From JACVRW01 sp963811055 (GTDB taxonomy: Bacteria > Actinomycetota > Thermoleophilia > Solirubrobacterales > Thermoleophilaceae): DNA of 64,000 nucleotides. The notes beneath the pieces are model-generated. The model had not been told where the DNA came from. It saw nothing but the letters and a program-made list of their open reading frames with translations, and did not search any database. The position numbers and the translations under genes were made by a program. How positions within the stretch are numbered: the first letter of the stretch is position 1; each line of letters opens with the position of its first letter. The stretch lies in assembly GCA_963811055.1 (NCBI GenBank), contig CAWEPQ010000014.1, positions 372,001 to 436,000 on the forward strand, read 5' to 3'. This document shows, piece after piece, positions 1 to 8,634 of this stretch.

Positions 1-156
1 ACGCACATGAACCGCGAGGGCTCCATCGGCGTGGAGACGGCCACGCGCCTCTGGCGCGTCATCCTCGCCTGCGGCCCGCCTGACGGGGTACCCATGACGG
101 ACTTCCCGAAAGGTGGGGGAGGCGCCAGCCGCTCCCGAGGGCCGCGAGCCGCCTAG
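1..156 (+). other. 3' end of an unidentified open frame cut by the window edge
   Basis: Frame 1 is open from the first base to a TAG at 154-156, giving about 51 residues that include MNREGSIGVETATRLWRVIL and end in a basic, glycine-rich tail. I do not recognise the family. It may be the C-terminus of a gene starting left of the window, or chance openness in GC-rich DNA. It converges on the minus-strand gene ending at 153. Confidence 0.3.
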
Positions 157-914
157 CTCGCGCGTTCCGCTCGCTTGAGCTCGGCCGCGGCAGCCTTGGC
201 CTCCGCCTGGGCCTTGTCCAGGTCCGCCTGGGCTGCCACCAGGCGCTCCTGGGCGCGTGCGGCAGCGTCGCTCCGCCGCTCCAGCTCTCGGCGCGCGGCA
301 TCGGCCCGACGCGTGGCTTCGCGAGCCACCACCCGCGCCTCGTTCAGGCGCTTGCGCTTGGCGGCATCCTGCTTGCCCTCGCTGCGCGCCGCTCGGCGCG
401 GGGCGCCCGCTGGTGCTGCGAACGGGCCGAGCCCCATCGGCTCGTGGTCAGCGCTCAGCCGGCCGTTCTCGATCGCGTCCCGCACGTCGTCGTCACCGGC
501 GGCTGCGTGCAGGGAGCTGCGGACCTTCTCCACGGCAGCCCGGCTGGCCGTTTCGCCCAGGACGCCGGAGGCGGCTGTGACCGCTGCGGCCACGGCCTCC
601 CGCTCGTCGGCGCCGGCCTTGCGGAGGGCGGCACCGGAACCGCCGCCCAGCGCGCTCTCCTGCGCCTTCCTCAGCTTCCTTCCGGCCTCCAGCACGCCGC
701 GGAGGGCAGGGTCCTCGCGGTGTGAGAGCTGGTTGATCGCCCAGGCGGCGGCGGTGGGCTTGCGAAGCTTGCCGACCTCCTCCGCAGCGTCGCGCTCGCC
801 GGACCGGCGCAGCTCCTTGGCCAGGTCGTTGCGCAGCGCCGTGAACTCGTCGAGCGGGCCGCCATAGAGGCCGTCCACCCGTCGCTCGAGCTCGCGTTCG
901 GCTTTCCTAGACAT
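153..914 (-). CDS. coiled-coil hypothetical protein
   Basis: About 253 residues starting MSRKAERELERRVDGLYGG. The N-terminal half carries the pattern 'LRKPTAAAWAINQL' around residues 50-65, seen in actinobacterial hypothetical proteins. The C-terminal 90 residues are an Ala/Arg/Glu/Lys-rich heptad region likely to form a long coiled coil. No catalytic motif, signal peptide or membrane segment is visible. The ATG at 914 overlaps the stop of the upstream amidotransferase gene by 8 nt, so the two are probably co-translated. The open frame extends further upstream, but that part is antisense to the amidotransferase frame and looks non-coding. Function unknown. Confidence 0.75.
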   Translation of the reverse strand: MSRKAERELERRVDGLYGGPLDEFTALRNDLAKELRRSGERDAAEEVGKLRKPTAAAWAINQLSHREDPALRGVLEAGRKLRKAQESALGGGSGAALRKAGADEREAVAAAVTAASGVLGETASRAAVEKVRSSLHAAAGDDDVRDAIENGRLSADHEPMGLGPFAAPAGAPRRAARSEGKQDAAKRKRLNEARVVAREATRRADAARRELERRSDAAARAQERLVAAQADLDKAQAEAKAAAAELKRAERAS

Positions 915-1629
915 CGCCGCCGACCACGTGCTCGAGCCAGCGGCCGAACACCGCACGGGCGAGCGGCACGGTGGTGGCGGCGTTGCCTTCAACCTCACCC
1001 ACGAGGCGCTCGAGGGCCCCGGGGCCCAGGATGGCCTCCAGGCTGTTCGCGTACGCGGGCACCTCGCCCCACGTGTGCGCGAGGGCGGGGGAGACCTCGA
1101 GGTGAAACTGGAGCGCGTACGCACGCTTGTAGACGAACGCCTGGTTGGCGTACTCGGGCGAGCTGGCCAGCAGCGTGGCGCCGGCCGGCAGATCGAACGT
1201 GTCGCCGTGCCACTGGAGCGTCGGGAAGCTCTTCGGAGCGTCCCCGAACACGGGATCGCCGGCAGCCGCGGCGGTCAGCTCCACCGGCAGGACGCCCACC
1301 TCCGCGCGTGGACCCGGGTAAACGTCGGCGCCGAGGGCGCCGGCAAGCAGCTGAGCGCCGAGGCAGACGCCCCAGACCGGGTGGCCGGCCTCCGCCGCGT
1401 CGCGGATCAGGCGCTTCTCGGCCACGAGCCAAGGGTGCGCCTCCTCCTCGTAGGCGCCCATCGGGCCGCCCATCACCACCAGCCCGGCGAACTCGCGCCA
1501 GTCGGGCAGCGGGTCGCCCTCGTCGATCTCCACCCGAGTCAGGTCGAGCCCGCGGGCGCGCAGCTCGTCCTCGAAAGCAGCCGGCGGTTCGCAGGCGATG
1601 TGTTGCAGCACGAGCAGGGTGGAGGCCAC
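907..1629 (-). CDS. class I glutamine amidotransferase (GATase1) protein
   Basis: About 240 residues with a GTG start at 1629; the frame is open further upstream, but homology-like sequence begins at 'STLLVLQHIACEPP'. The class I amidotransferase triad is visible: nucleophile Cys89 in GVCLGAQLLAG, and His176/Glu178 in LQFHLEVSP. A 'VVMGGPMGAYEEEAHPWL' segment near residue 52 is typical of stand-alone GuaA-like amidotransferases of unknown acceptor. It therefore probably hydrolyses glutamine or acts on a gamma-glutamyl compound in the cytoplasm; the true substrate cannot be read from sequence. It is the first gene of a two-gene minus-strand unit with the coiled-coil protein. Confidence 0.85.
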   Translation of the reverse strand: MASTLLVLQHIACEPPAAFEDELRARGLDLTRVEIDEGDPLPDWREFAGLVVMGGPMGAYEEEAHPWLVAEKRLIRDAAEAGHPVWGVCLGAQLLAGALGADVYPGPRAEVGVLPVELTAAAAGDPVFGDAPKSFPTLQWHGDTFDLPAGATLLASSPEYANQAFVYKRAYALQFHLEVSPALAHTWGEVPAYANSLEAILGPGALERLVGEVEGNAATTVPLARAVFGRWLEHVVGGDV

Positions 1630-1768
1630 GACAGGCAGAAGGTATCGGGCCGCAGCGTCTTGAACCGGGCTCCACACCTGCCCGTATGCCAGGCAGGTGC
1701 TCAAGGCAATCGTCACAACTGCCACCCACGGCTTTAGCCGGCGCACACACCGACCGAGAAGAGTCGTG

Positions 1769-2593
1769 ATGGCCACGACTCCGCGGCCGACGACACCTGT
1801 GCTGGCCCCCCCGCCGCTCGAGACCGAGACGCGCGGCCTCGACGCGTACCGCCTGGCCGCCTACATCCCGGAGCGGCTCGTCGAGGAGATGTACGACGGC
1901 CGGACCCTCGGCCGCCTGCTCGCCCGCAAGCTGGGTCGGAAGGTCATGCCGCGCATGCTCTCCAAGCAGGACACCGAGACCGTGGTTACGTCGTACGGCG
2001 GCATCGCCGTGTTCGACCGGCCCGAGCTCCACAAGGGCGGCATGTCGTTCGGCCAGGACTTCCCGCGCGTGCTCAACGAGCTTGGGGTGGGTCGCTGCAA
2101 GCGCATGTTCGAGTACTGCGCCGGCCCCGGCTACATCGGCTACTCGCTGCTCGCCGCCGGATGGTGCGAGACGCTCGCGCTGGCCGATATCAGCCCCGAC
2201 GCCGTGGCCGCGGCCACGCGAACGGCGAACTTCAACCGCCTCGATGACCGTGTGGCGGTCTACGAGTCGGATGCCCTCGACGCGATTCCCGCGAACGAGC
2301 GCTGGGACCTCGTGGTGTCCAATCCGCCGCACTTCCTCCCCGACGCCCCCGGCACCGAGGACATCCAGGTCTTCGACAGGGACTGGGCGGTGCACGCCCG
2401 CTTCTACGAGTCCGTGAAGCAGCACATGGAGCCGGGCGGCCTCGTGGTCATGGTCGAGAACGTGGCGGGCTCGGACCCGCGCCTCTTCGACCAGATGATC
2501 ACCGCCGGCGGCGGGGTGCCGCTGACCGTCCATCTCGGCACAGACCACCACGGTCAGCCGAACGGGCTCTACTACCAGGTGAGCCAGTGGTGA
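1769..2593 (+). CDS. class I SAM-dependent methyltransferase with NPPH motif
   Basis: 274 residues from the ATG at 1769; an in-frame ATG at 1697 exists but adds a basic, non-homologous extension. The SAM-binding motif I is 'EYCAGPGYIGYSLLA' (residues 115-129). It is followed by an acidic beta-2 end ('LADIS') and an NPPH catalytic tetrapeptide at 185-188, the signature of methylases acting on amide or ring nitrogens (HemK/TrmN6/RlmF-like). The first 100 residues form a separate N-terminal domain. Substrate (RNA, protein or small molecule) is not determined. Divergent from the amidotransferase; it converges on the esterase at 2615. Confidence 0.8.
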   Translation: MATTPRPTTPVLAPPPLETETRGLDAYRLAAYIPERLVEEMYDGRTLGRLLARKLGRKVMPRMLSKQDTETVVTSYGGIAVFDRPELHKGGMSFGQDFPRVLNELGVGRCKRMFEYCAGPGYIGYSLLAAGWCETLALADISPDAVAAATRTANFNRLDDRVAVYESDALDAIPANERWDLVVSNPPHFLPDAPGTEDIQVFDRDWAVHARFYESVKQHMEPGGLVVMVENVAGSDPRLFDQMITAGGGVPLTVHLGTDHHGQPNGLYYQVSQW

Positions 2594-2614
2594 GTCTGCC
2601 GTCGCCTGAGTCCC

Positions 2615-3592
2615 TCAGGGGCTGAGTCCCGGGAACTTCGCGGTCATGCGCTCGGCGGCCCGTGCCGCGGCAGCGGTCTGACCGTCCGCGTGGGCGAGGT
2701 CCAGCGCCCAGTAGAAGTAGTACGAGGTGTGCGTGAACATCTGCGCGCCGAACTGCGCGTACGGCACGTGTCCCGCGCCCTCGTAGCGCTCCAGGAAGGG
2801 CAGCTTGCCGACGTCGCGCAGCGCCTTGACCGTGTCGGCCGACCACGAGTAGGGCACCGTGCGGTCCGCGGTCCCGTGGAAGAAGATCCCCGGGGTGTCG
2901 CGGTCGTCGACGAAGAAGCCGCCGATGATGCCGCCCGAGATCGAGGCGAAGGCGCGCACGTCCTGCGGGAAGCCCGGGTTGCCGCTCTCGCCTGCATCGT
3001 TGGCGCGCAGCCCGGCGAGCGTCGCTGTGATCCCGCCGGCGGACTCGCCGCCGATGGCGATGCGGTCGGAATCGATCCCATAGGTCTCGGCGTTGGCGCG
3101 GAACCAGCGGATCGCGGCCTGGGCGTCGTGCTGGGCGTCGAACACGGCGGCGGCGCACTCGCCGCCGAAGCCGGTGCCCGTGCAGCCGTTGGGTGCCGAC
3201 AGGCGGTAGTTGATCGAGGCCGTGACGTATCCGAGCTTCGCGAACTTGTTCGCCAGGTCGGGCGAGGGGCCTGAGCCCTTGTCGCCGCAGCAGAAGCCGC
3301 CGCCGTGGACCCAGATGATCGCGGGGCGCTTCTCCGCGGTGTCGCCTGTGGGCTGGAAGAGGTCGAGCTTCAGGGCCTCGGTCTGGCCCAGGTAGTTCGT
3401 GGCGCTGCCGTACTGGAGGTCGCGGGTGATCGTCACGTCGGTGAAGACCTGGTCGCGATAGCGGAGCGGCTCGTCGCCCGGCGGGCGCACGATCGCGCAG
3501 CCGGTGAAGGCCACGGCCGCCACGAGCACCGCCACCAGCGCGGATAGACGTCGCGACGTACCGGTTGTCGCCCTGCCACCGACAGCTCTCAC
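2615..3592 (-). CDS. alpha/beta hydrolase (carboxylesterase-like) lipoprotein
   Basis: About 325 residues. A GTG at 3592 is preceded by a G-rich SD-like stretch (gggaggg) and is preferred to an ATG at 3670. Residues 13-32 form a hydrophobic signal ending in a lipobox (VAFTGC, Cys32), so the enzyme should be a lipid-anchored exported protein. The oxyanion motif HGGGF lies at 96-100, the nucleophile elbow GESAGG has Ser184, and Asp243 and His275 ('GAGHVPY') complete the triad. This is the BD-FAE/carboxylesterase type B-like fold acting on ester substrates; specificity unknown. Several Cys residues in the exported part may form disulfides. Confidence 0.85.
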   Translation of the reverse strand: MRAVGGRATTGTSRRLSALVAVLVAAVAFTGCAIVRPPGDEPLRYRDQVFTDVTITRDLQYGSATNYLGQTEALKLDLFQPTGDTAEKRPAIIWVHGGGFCCGDKGSGPSPDLANKFAKLGYVTASINYRLSAPNGCTGTGFGGECAAAVFDAQHDAQAAIRWFRANAETYGIDSDRIAIGGESAGGITATLAGLRANDAGESGNPGFPQDVRAFASISGGIIGGFFVDDRDTPGIFFHGTADRTVPYSWSADTVKALRDVGKLPFLERYEGAGHVPYAQFGAQMFTHTSYYFYWALDLAHADGQTAAAARAAERMTAKFPGLSP

Positions 3593-3805
3593 CCTCGTTC
3601 CCCTCCCGTTGTGAACGTCACCCCTCTGGGGAGCATCATTGGCGATCGGGGTATGCAGGTCAACCCCCATGCGGCATTTGATCCACGCTGGCGCGCCCGC
3701 ACATACTAGGGCGGTCCTGACTCGAAATCCTCCGGGGGAAGTCTGACGAGCCAGTCCCGCCCTGCAGGTCCGCGTACCCGTGACCCCGTGCGCTGAACCG
3801 CCGGT

Positions 3806-3811
3806 TACAGT
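3806..3811 (+). promoter_or_regulatory. -10-like hexamer of leaderless cysK
   Basis: TACAGT ends 6 nt before the cysK ATG and there is no Shine-Dalgarno sequence between. The spacing predicts a transcript starting at or next to the A of ATG. Confidence 0.5.
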
Positions 3812-3817
3812 CGGGCG

Positions 3818-4765
3818 ATGCCCGTTTCACCGGTCGCGCGATCCGTGCCCGCCAATCTCGCCGACATCGTGGGCGACACGCCGATGGTGCAGCTGGGCCG
3901 CGTGGCGCCGGACTGTGGCGCGGAGCTGGTGGCCAAGCTCGAGGCCCACAACCCGGGCGGCAGCGTGAAGGACCGGATCGGCGTGGCCATGATCGACGCG
4001 GCCGAGGCCCAGGGCGAGATCGACCCCGCCCGCACCACGATCGTCGAGTCGACCTCGGGCAACACCGGGATCGCCCTTGCCTTCGTAAGCGCGGCGCGCG
4101 GTTACAGGCTGGTGCTCACGATGCCCCAGGGGATGAGCCGCGAGCGCGAGAAGCTCGTGCGCCTGTATGGGGCCGAGGTGAGGCTCGTGGAGTCGCTCGG
4201 CGGGATGAGCGAAGCGCGTGACGAGGCCCGCCGTATCGCATCGGAGCTCGGCGACGCCTTTATCCCGGATCAGTTCTCGAATCCGGCCAACCCGGAGATT
4301 CATCGCCGCACGACCGCCGAGGAGATCTGGCGTGACATGGAGGGTCGTGTGGACGTGCTGGTGGCCGGCGTGGGCACCGGCGGGACCATCACGGGCTGCG
4401 GCGAGCGGCTCAAGGAGCTGAACGCGGACCTCCGGGTCGTGGCGGTGGAGCCCCTCTCCTCGGCGGTGCTCTCGGGCGGCGCGCCCGGGCCGCACAAGAT
4501 CCAGGGGATAGGCGCCGGCTTCGTACCGGCCGTGCTCAACCGCGAGGTGATCGACGAGATCCTGACCGTGGACGACGAGGACGCGATCGCCACGGCCCGG
4601 CTGTGCGCCGCCCGCGAGGGCGTGCTGGCGGGGATCTCCGCCGGCGCCGCGCTGTGGGGGGCGATCGAGGTGGGATCACGCCCCGAGATGCGGGGAAAGC
4701 GCGTGGTCGTGATCATGCCCGACTCCGGTGAGCGCTACGTGAGCACTCCCTTCTTCGCACCCTGA
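3818..4765 (+). CDS. cysK: cysteine synthase (O-acetylserine sulfhydrylase)
   Basis: 315 residues, the normal length for CysK. It makes L-cysteine from O-acetylserine and sulfide with PLP. The Schiff-base lysine is Lys51 in NPGGSVKDR, the substrate loop is TSGNTG (79-84), and a glycine-rich PLP-phosphate loop 'GVGTGGTITG' is present. The C-terminal 'MPDSGERYVST' is typical of the CysK/CysM family. The gene overlaps cysE by one base (TGATG), so substrate-producing and substrate-using enzymes are co-translated and can form the cysteine synthase complex. Confidence 0.95.
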   Translation: MPVSPVARSVPANLADIVGDTPMVQLGRVAPDCGAELVAKLEAHNPGGSVKDRIGVAMIDAAEAQGEIDPARTTIVESTSGNTGIALAFVSAARGYRLVLTMPQGMSREREKLVRLYGAEVRLVESLGGMSEARDEARRIASELGDAFIPDQFSNPANPEIHRRTTAEEIWRDMEGRVDVLVAGVGTGGTITGCGERLKELNADLRVVAVEPLSSAVLSGGAPGPHKIQGIGAGFVPAVLNREVIDEILTVDDEDAIATARLCAAREGVLAGISAGAALWGAIEVGSRPEMRGKRVVVIMPDSGERYVSTPFFAP

Positions 4766-5502
4766 TGCTCGGCCTCGGCACACTCGCGCAGGTGGCCCGC
4801 GAGCTGCGTGAGGACCTCACGGCGGCGGCGGAGCGCGACCCGGCCGCGCGCAGCGTCGGCCGCTTCGAGATGCTCGCCACCTACGGGGGCGTGCAGGCGC
4901 TGTTGTCGCATCGCGTCTCCCACGCCTTGCACGAGGCGGGCGTGCCACTCGTCCCGCGCGCGCTCGCGAACGCGACCAGGGTTGTGACGGGCATCGAGAT
5001 CCATCCGGCGGCGAGCATCGGCCGGGGGTTGTTCATCGACCACGGCTCGGGCGTCGTGATCGGAGAGACCGCCGAGGTGGGGGACGATGTGACGATCTAC
5101 CAGGGCGTCACGCTCGGCGGCACCGGCTTCCAGCGCGGCAAGCGCCACCCCACGGTCGGCGACGGCACGATCATCGGGGCCGGCGCCAAGCTGCTCGGCC
5201 CGATCGAGGTGGGCGCGCGGGCGCGCGTGGGCGCCAACTCCGTGGTGATCCACGACGTTCCGGCGGACGTGACCGTGGTGGGCAACCCCGGGCACCCGGT
5301 GCGTGTGGGCGGCAAGAAGCCACAGGGGCCGGACGCCGACTGGGCACACCTGCCCGATCCGGTGGCCGACGCGATCAGGGGCATGGCCAACCGGCTGAAC
5401 GGCCTCGAGGAGCTGGTGGCGGAGCTCACCGGGCGCAAGCCTGAGGGCGCCGAGGTCCGGCCGCTCAAGGCGCGCCGCGGGCCGGACTCCACCGGCGGCT
5501 AG
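4765..5502 (+). CDS. cysE: serine O-acetyltransferase
   Basis: 245 residues. It acetylates serine with acetyl-CoA, the first committed step of cysteine synthesis. The N-terminal helical domain (1-70) is followed by left-handed beta-helix hexapeptide repeats (about 75-190). The signature 'GLFIDHGSGVVIGETA' contains the catalytic Asp92/His93 pair. The tail after residue 190 is charged and longer than in enterobacterial CysE, and lacks an obvious terminal Ile, so docking into CysK by the usual C-terminal peptide is uncertain. Translationally coupled to cysK. Confidence 0.95.
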   Translation: MLGLGTLAQVARELREDLTAAAERDPAARSVGRFEMLATYGGVQALLSHRVSHALHEAGVPLVPRALANATRVVTGIEIHPAASIGRGLFIDHGSGVVIGETAEVGDDVTIYQGVTLGGTGFQRGKRHPTVGDGTIIGAGAKLLGPIEVGARARVGANSVVIHDVPADVTVVGNPGHPVRVGGKKPQGPDADWAHLPDPVADAIRGMANRLNGLEELVAELTGRKPEGAEVRPLKARRGPDSTGG

Positions 5503-5520
5503 CGGGCCGGATCGCGTGTG

Positions 5521-6402
5521 TCAGTAGTGCACGGTGCGAGTCCGGTGGCGTGGCACCGCCTTGTAGCGCGGTAGCTGTCCGCGGTTCCACAGCCAGCCGT
5601 CGAGCACCCGCGGCGGCACGCCGGTGTCGCGGCCGATCAGCTCGCAGGCGTGCAGGGCGCAGGCGCGGATCTCCCGCTCCTCCGGGCCGGGCGGGATCAG
5701 CTCGCCGGCGTCGATCCGGGCCTCCAGCTGCGGGGCGTAGCTCAGTATCCGGTCCACACGCAGCACGTGGGGCACCAGGTTGTCGGCGAAGATGGTGAGC
5801 CGGTCGAGGTCCGTGAACTCGGCCAGGCCCGCGAGCGCCAGGTCGTTGGCCGTGATCTGGGCGCGCTTGTAGAAGCCCTCGTCGCGGAAGAAGGGCATGC
5901 CATCTACGAGCGCGGAGGCCAGGCGCTCCGCCGAGCCTCCGGCGCCAGCCACCACGTCGAGGGCGGTCCGCTCGCCGAGGAACTTCCCGAGCTGTTGGAG
6001 CGCGTCCGCGTACAGCGCCATCAGCTCGTGATCCGGGTCCTGGCCGAGCACCGCCGCCACCCCGCGGGGCTCGAGCGCTTCCAGCTCCGCGTTTGACCAC
6101 GGACCGTCTGCCCGGAAGCGGTCGCTGAGCGCCCAGGCGACGGTGAAGTAGCCCGAGCAACCGGGCCGCTTGCGCAGCGTGGGGAACCAGCCCGACCCGA
6201 AGTTGATCGAGTCGAGCGTGAGCAGGTACGTGGCCACGTCTGCGTCCGAGCCCTCGAGGTAGTGGCGCTTCGCATCGAGCTCCGGCGCGGGGGCGGGTAC
6301 CACGGTCGCCAGGCGCTCGAGGTCGATCGTGACCGAGGTGGCCTCAGCCGCGATCCTCGCGCAGGAGCGGCGCACCTCTTCCAGCAATCCGAGACGACCC
6401 AT
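5521..6402 (-). CDS. queuosine salvage protein (DUF2419/Qng1 family)
   Basis: About 293 residues starting MGRLGLLEEVRRSCARIA. Family features: an N-terminal 'V.R...HY' region, 'LLTLDSINFGSGWFPTLRK' near residue 65, 'FADNLVPHVLRVDRILSY' near residue 200 and the C-terminal 'DGWLWNRGQLPRYKA'. The family is the queuosine-5'-monophosphate N-glycosidase that releases queuine for reuse; it is mostly eukaryotic with scattered bacterial members. The gene stands alone, diverging from pcrA with 21 nt between starts and converging on cysE. A huge open frame continues upstream antisense to pcrA but is not coding. Assigned by remembered family patterns rather than a search. Confidence 0.8.
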   Translation of the reverse strand: MGRLGLLEEVRRSCARIAAEATSVTIDLERLATVVPAPAPELDAKRHYLEGSDADVATYLLTLDSINFGSGWFPTLRKRPGCSGYFTVAWALSDRFRADGPWSNAELEALEPRGVAAVLGQDPDHELMALYADALQQLGKFLGERTALDVVAGAGGSAERLASALVDGMPFFRDEGFYKRAQITANDLALAGLAEFTDLDRLTIFADNLVPHVLRVDRILSYAPQLEARIDAGELIPPGPEEREIRACALHACELIGRDTGVPPRVLDGWLWNRGQLPRYKAVPRHRTRTVHY

Positions 6403-6406
6403 CGCG

Positions 6407-6416
6407 CAACTATCCT
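6407..6416. promoter_or_regulatory. divergent -10 region between the Qng1-type gene and pcrA
   Basis: TATCCT (6411-6416, plus) ends 7 nt before the pcrA GTG. On the minus strand the overlapping hexamer TAGTTG lies 4 nt before the other ATG. Neither start has a Shine-Dalgarno sequence. The plus-strand assignment is the stronger one. Confidence 0.4.
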
Positions 6417-6423
6417 CGCCAGA

Positions 6424-8634
6424 GTGAGTGCTCCGGCTGCCGCCGACACCCTTCTCGAGGGTCTGAACGAGCCCCAGAGAGACGCCGTCCAGCACGGCGA
6501 GGGACCCCTGCTCATCCTCGCGGGCGCCGGCTCCGGCAAGACGCGGGTGCTCACCCACCGGATCGCTCGGCTCGTGCGCGACGGCGAGGCGCGGCCCAGC
6601 GAGATCCTCGCCATCACGTTCACCAACAAGGCCGCTCAGGAGATGCGCGAGCGGGTGGCCGGCCTCGTGGGGGGCCGCTCCAAGGCCATGTGGGTGATGA
6701 CCTTCCACTCCGCATGCGCACGCATGCTGCGCGCCGACGCCGAGCGCCTGGGCTACACGCGCGGCTTCACCATCTACGACGAGGGCGACGCCCTCCGCCA
6801 GGTCAAGGCCTGCGTGGACGAGCTGGACGTGGACCCCAAGCGCTTCGCCCCGCGCGGGATCCGCCGGCAGATCTCCGACGCCAAGAACGCGCTGCTCGAC
6901 GCCGAGGCCTACAGGCTCAAGGTGGGGTCCTTCTTCGAGCAGACCGCCGCCGACGTGTACGACCTCTACGAGCAGCGGATGCACGCGGCGAACGCGATGG
7001 ACTTCGACGACCTGCTGTTCCGCAGCGTGAACCTTTTCGAGCTGTTCCCGGAGGTCCGCGACCGCTACCGGCGCGCCTTCCGGTTCGTGATGGTCGACGA
7101 GTACCAGGACACCAACCACGCGCAGTACCGCTGGCTCCGGCTGCTCTCGGAGGAGCACCGCAACCTCTGCGTGGTCGGTGACGACGACCAGTCGATCTAC
7201 GCCTTCCGCGGAGCCGATGTCAGCAACGTGCTCGACTTCGAGGACCACTTCCCCGACGCCACGGTGATCAAGCTCGAGCAGAACTACCGCTCGACCCAGA
7301 CCATCCTCAGCGCCGCGAACGGGGTGATCTCGCACAACCGGGCGCGCAAGGCCAAGTCGCTCTGGAGCGACATGGGGGAGGGCGACCCGGTGCACGTGCG
7401 CGAGCTCGAGGACGAGCATGCCGAGGCTCGCTTCGTGGTGTCGGAGATCGAGCGGCTCGTGGACGAGGGCGGCTCGCGCGACGACATCGCCGTCTTCTAC
7501 CGGACCAATGCCCAGTCGCGGGTGCTCGAGGACATCCTCGTGCGCTACGGCGTGGGCTACCAGGTGCTCGGCGGCACCCGCTTCTACGAGCGCGCCGAGA
7601 TCAAGGATGCGCTCGCGTACCTCACGCTTCTCGTCAACCCGGCCGACACCGTGGCCTTCGGCAGGATCGTGAACTCGCCTCGGCGGGGCATCGGGCAGAC
7701 CTCCCAGGGTCGCATCGTCGGCTACGCGAACACTCTGGGCGAGCCGGTGTGGGACGTGGCCGCCGCGCCCGAGGCGATCCCGGGCCTGGCTGCCGCCGCG
7801 GTCAAGTCCGTGGCACGCTTCATGTCGGTGATGGAGCGACTGAGAGAGCGGGCGGACGCCGGCGCGGGAGTCGGCGACCTGCTGCACGAGACGCTCGAGG
7901 AGACCGGCTACATCGACGCGCTGCGCGCGGAGCGCACGATCGAGGCCGAGGGCAGGCTCGAGAACCTCGAGGAGCTGGTGGGCGTGGGGCGCGAGTACGA
8001 CGCCACGGCGGGCGGCCCGGGCGCGGCCGAGGATGAGCAGCCCTCGGTGGAGCAGTTCCTCCAGCAGGTGGCGCTGTTCTCCGAGCAGGACCAGCTGCGC
8101 GACGACCAGGGCATCGTCACGCTGATGACGATGCACAACGCCAAGGGCCTCGAGTACGACACCGTCTTCATGATCGGCCTCGAGGACGGCGTGTTCCCGC
8201 ATTCCCGGGCGATCGAGGCCGGTGACGTCGAGGAGGAGCGCCGCCTTTGCTACGTAGGCATCACGCGGGCGCGCAGGGAGCTCTACCTGTGTCACGCGCG
8301 CTCGCGAAGCCTGTTCGGCGGGCGCGACTGGAACATGCGCAGCCGCTTCATCGACGAGGTGCCCTTCGAGTTCACCGACCGCGACGAGAACGCGCCCACG
8401 GGCCCCGCGGCGGCGGCCACCTGGGGCGGTGGCGCATCCGCTCCGGCTCCCGCCCGCGCCCAGCCGACGCCCGGGGCCAGCTTCGCCCTGGGGGAGGACG
8501 TGATCCACGCGAACTTCGGCGACGGCGTGGTGACCGGCATGGAGCCCGGCGGCCTCGTGGTGGTGCGCTTCGCCTCCGACGGATCCGAACGCAAGCTGAT
8601 GGCCGACTACGCGCCGCTCAAAAAACGTGGCTGA
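6424..8634 (+). CDS. pcrA: ATP-dependent DNA helicase, UvrD/PcrA type
   Basis: About 736 residues from a GTG at 6424. Superfamily 1A motifs occur in order: Q-motif 'LNEPQRDAV' (15-23), Walker A AGAGSGKT (33-40), Ia 'TFTNKAAQEM', II 'VDEYQDTNHAQ', III 'VGDDDQSIYAFRGAD', IV 'EQNYRST', V 'TMHNAKGLEYD' and VI 'CYVGITRAR'. After a Pro/Ala linker the last 55 residues ('LGEDVIHANFGDGVV...') form the small Tudor-like domain PcrA uses to bind RNA polymerase. Roles: nucleotide excision and mismatch repair, replication-fork clearance. It overlaps folD by 8 nt. Confidence 0.95.
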   Translation: MSAPAAADTLLEGLNEPQRDAVQHGEGPLLILAGAGSGKTRVLTHRIARLVRDGEARPSEILAITFTNKAAQEMRERVAGLVGGRSKAMWVMTFHSACARMLRADAERLGYTRGFTIYDEGDALRQVKACVDELDVDPKRFAPRGIRRQISDAKNALLDAEAYRLKVGSFFEQTAADVYDLYEQRMHAANAMDFDDLLFRSVNLFELFPEVRDRYRRAFRFVMVDEYQDTNHAQYRWLRLLSEEHRNLCVVGDDDQSIYAFRGADVSNVLDFEDHFPDATVIKLEQNYRSTQTILSAANGVISHNRARKAKSLWSDMGEGDPVHVRELEDEHAEARFVVSEIERLVDEGGSRDDIAVFYRTNAQSRVLEDILVRYGVGYQVLGGTRFYERAEIKDALAYLTLLVNPADTVAFGRIVNSPRRGIGQTSQGRIVGYANTLGEPVWDVAAAPEAIPGLAAAAVKSVARFMSVMERLRERADAGAGVGDLLHETLEETGYIDALRAERTIEAEGRLENLEELVGVGREYDATAGGPGAAEDEQPSVEQFLQQVALFSEQDQLRDDQGIVTLMTMHNAKGLEYDTVFMIGLEDGVFPHSRAIEAGDVEEERRLCYVGITRARRELYLCHARSRSLFGGRDWNMRSRFIDEVPFEFTDRDENAPTGPAAAATWGGGASAPAPARAQPTPGASFALGEDVIHANFGDGVVTGMEPGGLVVVRFASDGSERKLMADYAPLKKRG

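Noticed and set aside
995..2551. Long minus-strand open frame across the methyltransferase and amidotransferase genes
   Set aside because: Antisense shadow of two recognisable genes; composition is His/Arg/Gly-rich and contains no motif.
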